From Azospirillum formosense (lineage in GTDB: Bacteria > Pseudomonadota > Alphaproteobacteria > Azospirillales > Azospirillaceae): a stretch of 64,000 nucleotides of DNA. Below are positions 61,051 to 64,000 of this stretch, in pieces. The stretch covers positions 682,001-746,000 of the forward strand of contig NZ_CP159402.1 of the NCBI RefSeq assembly GCF_040500525.1. Reading direction: 5' to 3'. Each line of letters starts with the position of its first letter. Positions within the stretch are counted from its first letter, which is position 1. Under the pieces are notes generated by a model that worked only from the letters and a program-made list of their open reading frames with translations, was not told the DNA's origin and made no database searches. Made by a program: the position numbers and the translations under genes.

Positions 61051-62286
61051 ATGGCCTTCCCCTTGTCACAACGCGACTCCACACGGGGAATTCCCGACGC
61101 GATTCTTGCGGGAACGGCCGGTCTGCTCATCGCTCTGCTCGGGCCGCTGGCCGCCATGGCGCCGCGCGGCCTGCCGGTGTGGGTCATCCTGATCGCCGTC
61201 CTGTCGCTGGCCGGTCTGCTCCGCCGCGGCGCCCTGGGGCGTCTTCAGCGGGCGATGCCCGGCACGGCGGTCGTCCTGGCCTTCCTGGCGCTGGCCGCCC
61301 TGTCCATCCTGTGGAGCCCGTCGCCGCGCGCCGGCCTGACGGTGGTGGAGATCGGCTATGTCGGTTTCGGGGCGCTGGCCGGCGGGGCATGGCTGTCCTC
61401 CCTGCCGGCGGTGGAGGCGCGCCGCCTGACCAGCCTGTTCCTTCTGGGCGTCTTCGCCGGCGTGCTTCTGTTCACGGTGGAGGCGGCGCTGGACTTCCCG
61501 CTGCACCGCTGGTGGAACCATGTGCCCGCCAACGCGGAGATCGCCGAAAGCAACGTGCCGAAGCGGACGGCGGTGCTTCTCTGCCTGCTGGTCTGGCCGG
61601 CGGCGATGGCGCTTGACCGGGCCGGACGGCGGGGGATGGCGATCGCGCTTCCCGCGGTCTTCGCCGTCGCCTGCCTGCTCTTGACCAGCCGGTCGGCCAT
61701 GCTGGGGATCGCCATCGGCGGGGTGGCCTTCGCGCTGGCCGTCCGGTCGCCGCGGCTCGTCCGCGGGGCGCTCGCCGCCGTCCTCGGCATCGCCTTCGCC
61801 TTCGTGCTCCCGCTGGTGCTGCTGTTCGACCGCGTGCTGAACCTGGACGGTGCGGACTGGCTGTTCCGGTCGGCGCAGCACAGGGTTGAGATCTGGGGGA
61901 TGGCCGCCGGCCGGGCGCTGGAAACCCCGGTCCTCGGGCAGGGGATCGACGCCTCCCGCGCGCTGGACCCGGAAGGGGCGGTGTCGCGGTTCGGCACGCT
62001 GACCGACAGCCTGCTGCCGCTGCACCCCCACAACGCCTTCCTCCAGGTCTGGCTGGAGCTTGGCGCGGTCGGCGCGGCGCTGGCCCTGGCGGCGGCCCTG
62101 CTGCTCCTGTTCGGCACCGGGCGGATGGAACGGCGCCTGCAACCCTTCGCCCTGGCTTTGTTCGCCTCCGGCCTCGCCATGGCGAGCACGGCCTATGGAA
62201 TCTGGCAGGCGTGGTGGATGGGCGGGATGCTGGCCGCCGGCCTGATGCTCCGGCTGGCCGCGCGCACCCCGGCGGGGGGCGAATGA
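61051..62286 (+). CDS. O-antigen ligase family (Wzy_C) membrane protein
   Basis: The 411-residue protein has about ten to eleven membrane helices, and the Wzy_C signature in the loop 'RVEIWGMAAGRALETPVLGQ' followed by 'PLHPHNAFLQVWLELG', typical of WaaL ligases. It may attach a polysaccharide to lipid A-core or polymerise an exopolysaccharide. Its stop overlaps the next start by ATGA, so the GT9 gene is translationally coupled. Confidence 0.9.
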   Translation: MAFPLSQRDSTRGIPDAILAGTAGLLIALLGPLAAMAPRGLPVWVILIAVLSLAGLLRRGALGRLQRAMPGTAVVLAFLALAALSILWSPSPRAGLTVVEIGYVGFGALAGGAWLSSLPAVEARRLTSLFLLGVFAGVLLFTVEAALDFPLHRWWNHVPANAEIAESNVPKRTAVLLCLLVWPAAMALDRAGRRGMAIALPAVFAVACLLLTSRSAMLGIAIGGVAFALAVRSPRLVRGALAAVLGIAFAFVLPLVLLFDRVLNLDGADWLFRSAQHRVEIWGMAAGRALETPVLGQGIDASRALDPEGAVSRFGTLTDSLLPLHPHNAFLQVWLELGAVGAALALAAALLLLFGTGRMERRLQPFALALFASGLAMASTAYGIWQAWWMGGMLAAGLMLRLAARTPAGGE

Positions 62287-63227
62287 CGGGGACGTTCGGC
62301 AACCACCGCGGCCGCATCCTGATCATCAAGCTGGGGGCCTTCGGCGATTTCTTCCTGGCCCAGACCGCCTTCGCCGCCATCCGGCGTCATCACGCCGCCG
62401 ACCATCTCTCGCTGCTGACCCTGCCGTCCCTGGCCCCGCTCGCCCGCCTCAGCGGCCTGTTCGACGAGGTTCTGGAGGACCCGCGCGGACGCTCCCTCGG
62501 CGCCTATCTGCGCATCCGGCGGCTGCTGCGCGCCGGGCGTTTCGACCGGGTCTACGACCTCCAGGCGCAGCCGCGCACCGACCGCTATTTCTGGCTGCTC
62601 GCCCCCGGCCCCTGGCCGGAATGGTCGGGCACGGCCTGGGGCGCCTCGCACCGCGACCAGTATCCGGGCCGCCGCAAGGTGCCGGTGATCGAGCGCTACA
62701 CCCGTCAGCTCGCCCCCTTCGGCATCGCGCCGGACACGGTGCCGGATCTGTCCTGGCTGGACGCCGACACCCGCGGCTTCGGCCTTTCGGAGCCTTACGC
62801 GCTGCTGATCCCCGGCTCATCGCCCGGACGGCCTGACAAGCGTTGGCCTGCCGAGCGCTACGGCGAACTGGCACGGGCGCTGGCCGCGCGCGGCGTTACC
62901 CCGGTCGTGCTGGGCACCGCCATCGAGGCGGACATCGCACGGGCCATCGTCGCCTCCTGCCCGCAGGCCGTGGACCTGACCGGCCGGACCAGCGTGCCGG
63001 AGATCGCCGGCTTGGCCCGCCGGGCCTGGGTAAGCGTCGGAAACGACACCGGCCCCACTCATCTGGTCGCCGCCGTCGGGTGCCCGATCCTGGGCCTCTT
63101 TTGCGACGCTTCGGTTCCCATCCACGTCAACGGACCGCGCATGGTCGTCCACCACCGTCCCTCCTTCGTTGACATGGACGTGGCGGGCGTGCTGGCGGCC
63201 ATGGACGCTCTACCGCCGACCCGGTAG
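62283..63227 (+). CDS. Glycosyltransferase family 9 (heptosyltransferase-like)
   Basis: The 314-residue protein is a GT-B fold GT9 enzyme. 'RILIIKLGAFGDFFLAQTAF' and the C-terminal 'SVGNDTGPTHLVAAVGCPIL' are family hallmarks. GT9 proteins add heptose or similar sugars to LPS core. It is coupled to the O-antigen ligase-like gene (ATGA) and followed by the LPG-synthase-like gene after 36 bases, suggesting an LPS-core/envelope operon. Confidence 0.93.
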   Translation: MTGTFGNHRGRILIIKLGAFGDFFLAQTAFAAIRRHHAADHLSLLTLPSLAPLARLSGLFDEVLEDPRGRSLGAYLRIRRLLRAGRFDRVYDLQAQPRTDRYFWLLAPGPWPEWSGTAWGASHRDQYPGRRKVPVIERYTRQLAPFGIAPDTVPDLSWLDADTRGFGLSEPYALLIPGSSPGRPDKRWPAERYGELARALAARGVTPVVLGTAIEADIARAIVASCPQAVDLTGRTSVPEIAGLARRAWVSVGNDTGPTHLVAAVGCPILGLFCDASVPIHVNGPRMVVHHRPSFVDMDVAGVLAAMDALPPTR

Positions 63228-63263
63228 AGTGGAGCCGTTGATTTCACAGGAGTCGCGCAGGTT

Positions 63264-64000
63264 TTGACCAGCCCGGACATCAGCGCCATGCCCACCGACG
63301 CACAGACCCTTCCCGCCGGAAAGTCGGGCGGGCGGCTGATGCTGCTGGCGAAGCTGGCGGTCACGCTGGCGGTCCTCGGCGTGCTGGGATTCAAGGCGGA
63401 TTGGCCGTCGCTTCTGGCGCGCGTCGCCGACGCCGAACCGGTCTGGATGGCCGCCGGCTTCCTGGCGAAGCTGCTGGCCGTGGTCTTCGCCGGGGAACGA
63501 TGGCGCGACGCCCTGCATGCCGCGGGCGAGCGGGTGTCGCGGTGGCTGGCGATCCGGCTGATGTTCACCAGCCTGTTCTTCGGGCAAGTGTTGCCGGGGG
63601 CGCTGGGCGGCGACGTGGTGCGCGGCTGGTTGACCTACCGCGGCGGGGCCTCCTCAACCGCCGTGGTGGTGGCCCTGGTTCTGGACCGGCTGCTCGCGCT
63701 GACCGGCTGCATCCTGCTGCTGTTCCTCGGCTTGCCGCATCTGGTCGCGACGGCGCCGCCGTCGGTCGCCTGGGCCGGTCCCGCGGCGGTGTTCCTGCTC
63801 GCCCTCGGCCTCGTGGCGGGGCTTCAGGTGGACCGCATGCCGTTGCCGGACTTCCTGATGCGCCCGCCGGTGCGGGCGGCGCGGGCGCAGGTGGCCCGGC
63901 TGCGCGGCGCCCTGCTCAGCCGAATGGCGCTGGTCGGGCTCGCCCACAGCGCGGCGGTGCATCTGTGCACGATCGTCGCGGTGATCGCCTACGCCCACGC
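63264..64000 (+). CDS. LPG-synthase-TM / flippase-like membrane protein, 5' part
   Basis: The frame is open to the right edge (245 residues, partial). Six or more hydrophobic segments are visible. 'FFGQVLPGALGGDVVRGWL' is the hallmark of the lysylphosphatidylglycerol synthetase TM region (UPF0104) family, which acts as flippase or membrane anchor of lipid-modifying enzymes; the C-terminal domain is outside the window. The start may be TTG at 63264 (AGGAG upstream) or ATG at 63288. It is third in the envelope operon. Confidence 0.88.
   Translation, partial: MTSPDISAMPTDAQTLPAGKSGGRLMLLAKLAVTLAVLGVLGFKADWPSLLARVADAEPVWMAAGFLAKLLAVVFAGERWRDALHAAGERVSRWLAIRLMFTSLFFGQVLPGALGGDVVRGWLTYRGGASSTAVVVALVLDRLLALTGCILLLFLGLPHLVATAPPSVAWAGPAAVFLLALGLVAGLQVDRMPLPDFLMRPPVRAARAQVARLRGALLSRMALVGLAHSAAVHLCTIVAVIAYAH

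Overview
The window is about 70% GC, gene-dense, and reads as the chromosome of an Azospirillum-like alphaproteobacterium (Rhodospirillales). Supporting signs are the GC-rich codon use, an orphan nifQ, DUF1013/TrcR with its usual alphaproteobacterial neighbours (quinone oxidoreductase, DUF1192), the DUF4169 and RHH_4 small proteins, the UbiK-YbjN-ProC run, a sigma-54 flagellar hook promoter, many chemotaxis and signalling proteins, and an Eis-type acetyltransferase. The genus is an inference from gene content; no rRNA is present to confirm it. No insertion sequences, prophage or CRISPR array were seen.

Layout. 1-6234: N-terminal 2078 residues of a giant repetitive surface protein (DUF4347, SwmB-type and Ig-like repeats) on the minus strand, running off the left edge and preceded by an AT-rich gap. 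6737-12453: a molybdenum hydroxylase pair (IorB/IorA-like), its tri-heme cytochrome c and a soluble hybrid histidine kinase. 12454-14364: a sigma-54 promoter with a small unknown protein, a single-domain response regulator and a lipoprotein. 14452-18167: tRNA-Tyr, nifQ, CoxG-like, YjbQ, DUF1232 and a lytic transglycosylase. 18398-23636: small protein, DUF72, DUF2339 membrane protein, hydroxyacid-oxoacid transhydrogenase. 23685-29888: two nearly duplicate secreted tail-collar proteins, two glycosyltransferases, and acetyltransferases. 30011-33830: small proteins, fumC with an RHH regulator, DUF599. 33876-39068: an EAL phosphodiesterase, purK/purE, DUF465 and phosphofructokinase. 39098-43889: TIGR02444, a GNAT, a secreted protein, a TPR-glycosyltransferase and flgE. 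44088-49126: carbonic anhydrase, ubiX, trcR, quinone oxidoreductase, DUF1192, DUF2189, DUF4169. 49332-58394: AsmA, ubiK, YbjN, proC, YbaK, acyl-CoA synthetase and an Eis-like protein. 58516-64000: a chemoreceptor, then an envelope polysaccharide/lipid operon (O-antigen ligase, GT9, LPG-synthase-like membrane protein) that runs off the right edge.

Much of the window is core metabolism and envelope housekeeping. The less ordinary parts are the giant adhesin with recently homogenised repeats, the homogenised tandem tail-collar genes next to glycosyltransferases, the sigma-54 controlled unknown gene, the orphan nifQ, and the translationally coupled acyl-CoA synthetase/Eis pair. I did not find a clearly novel multi-gene system.
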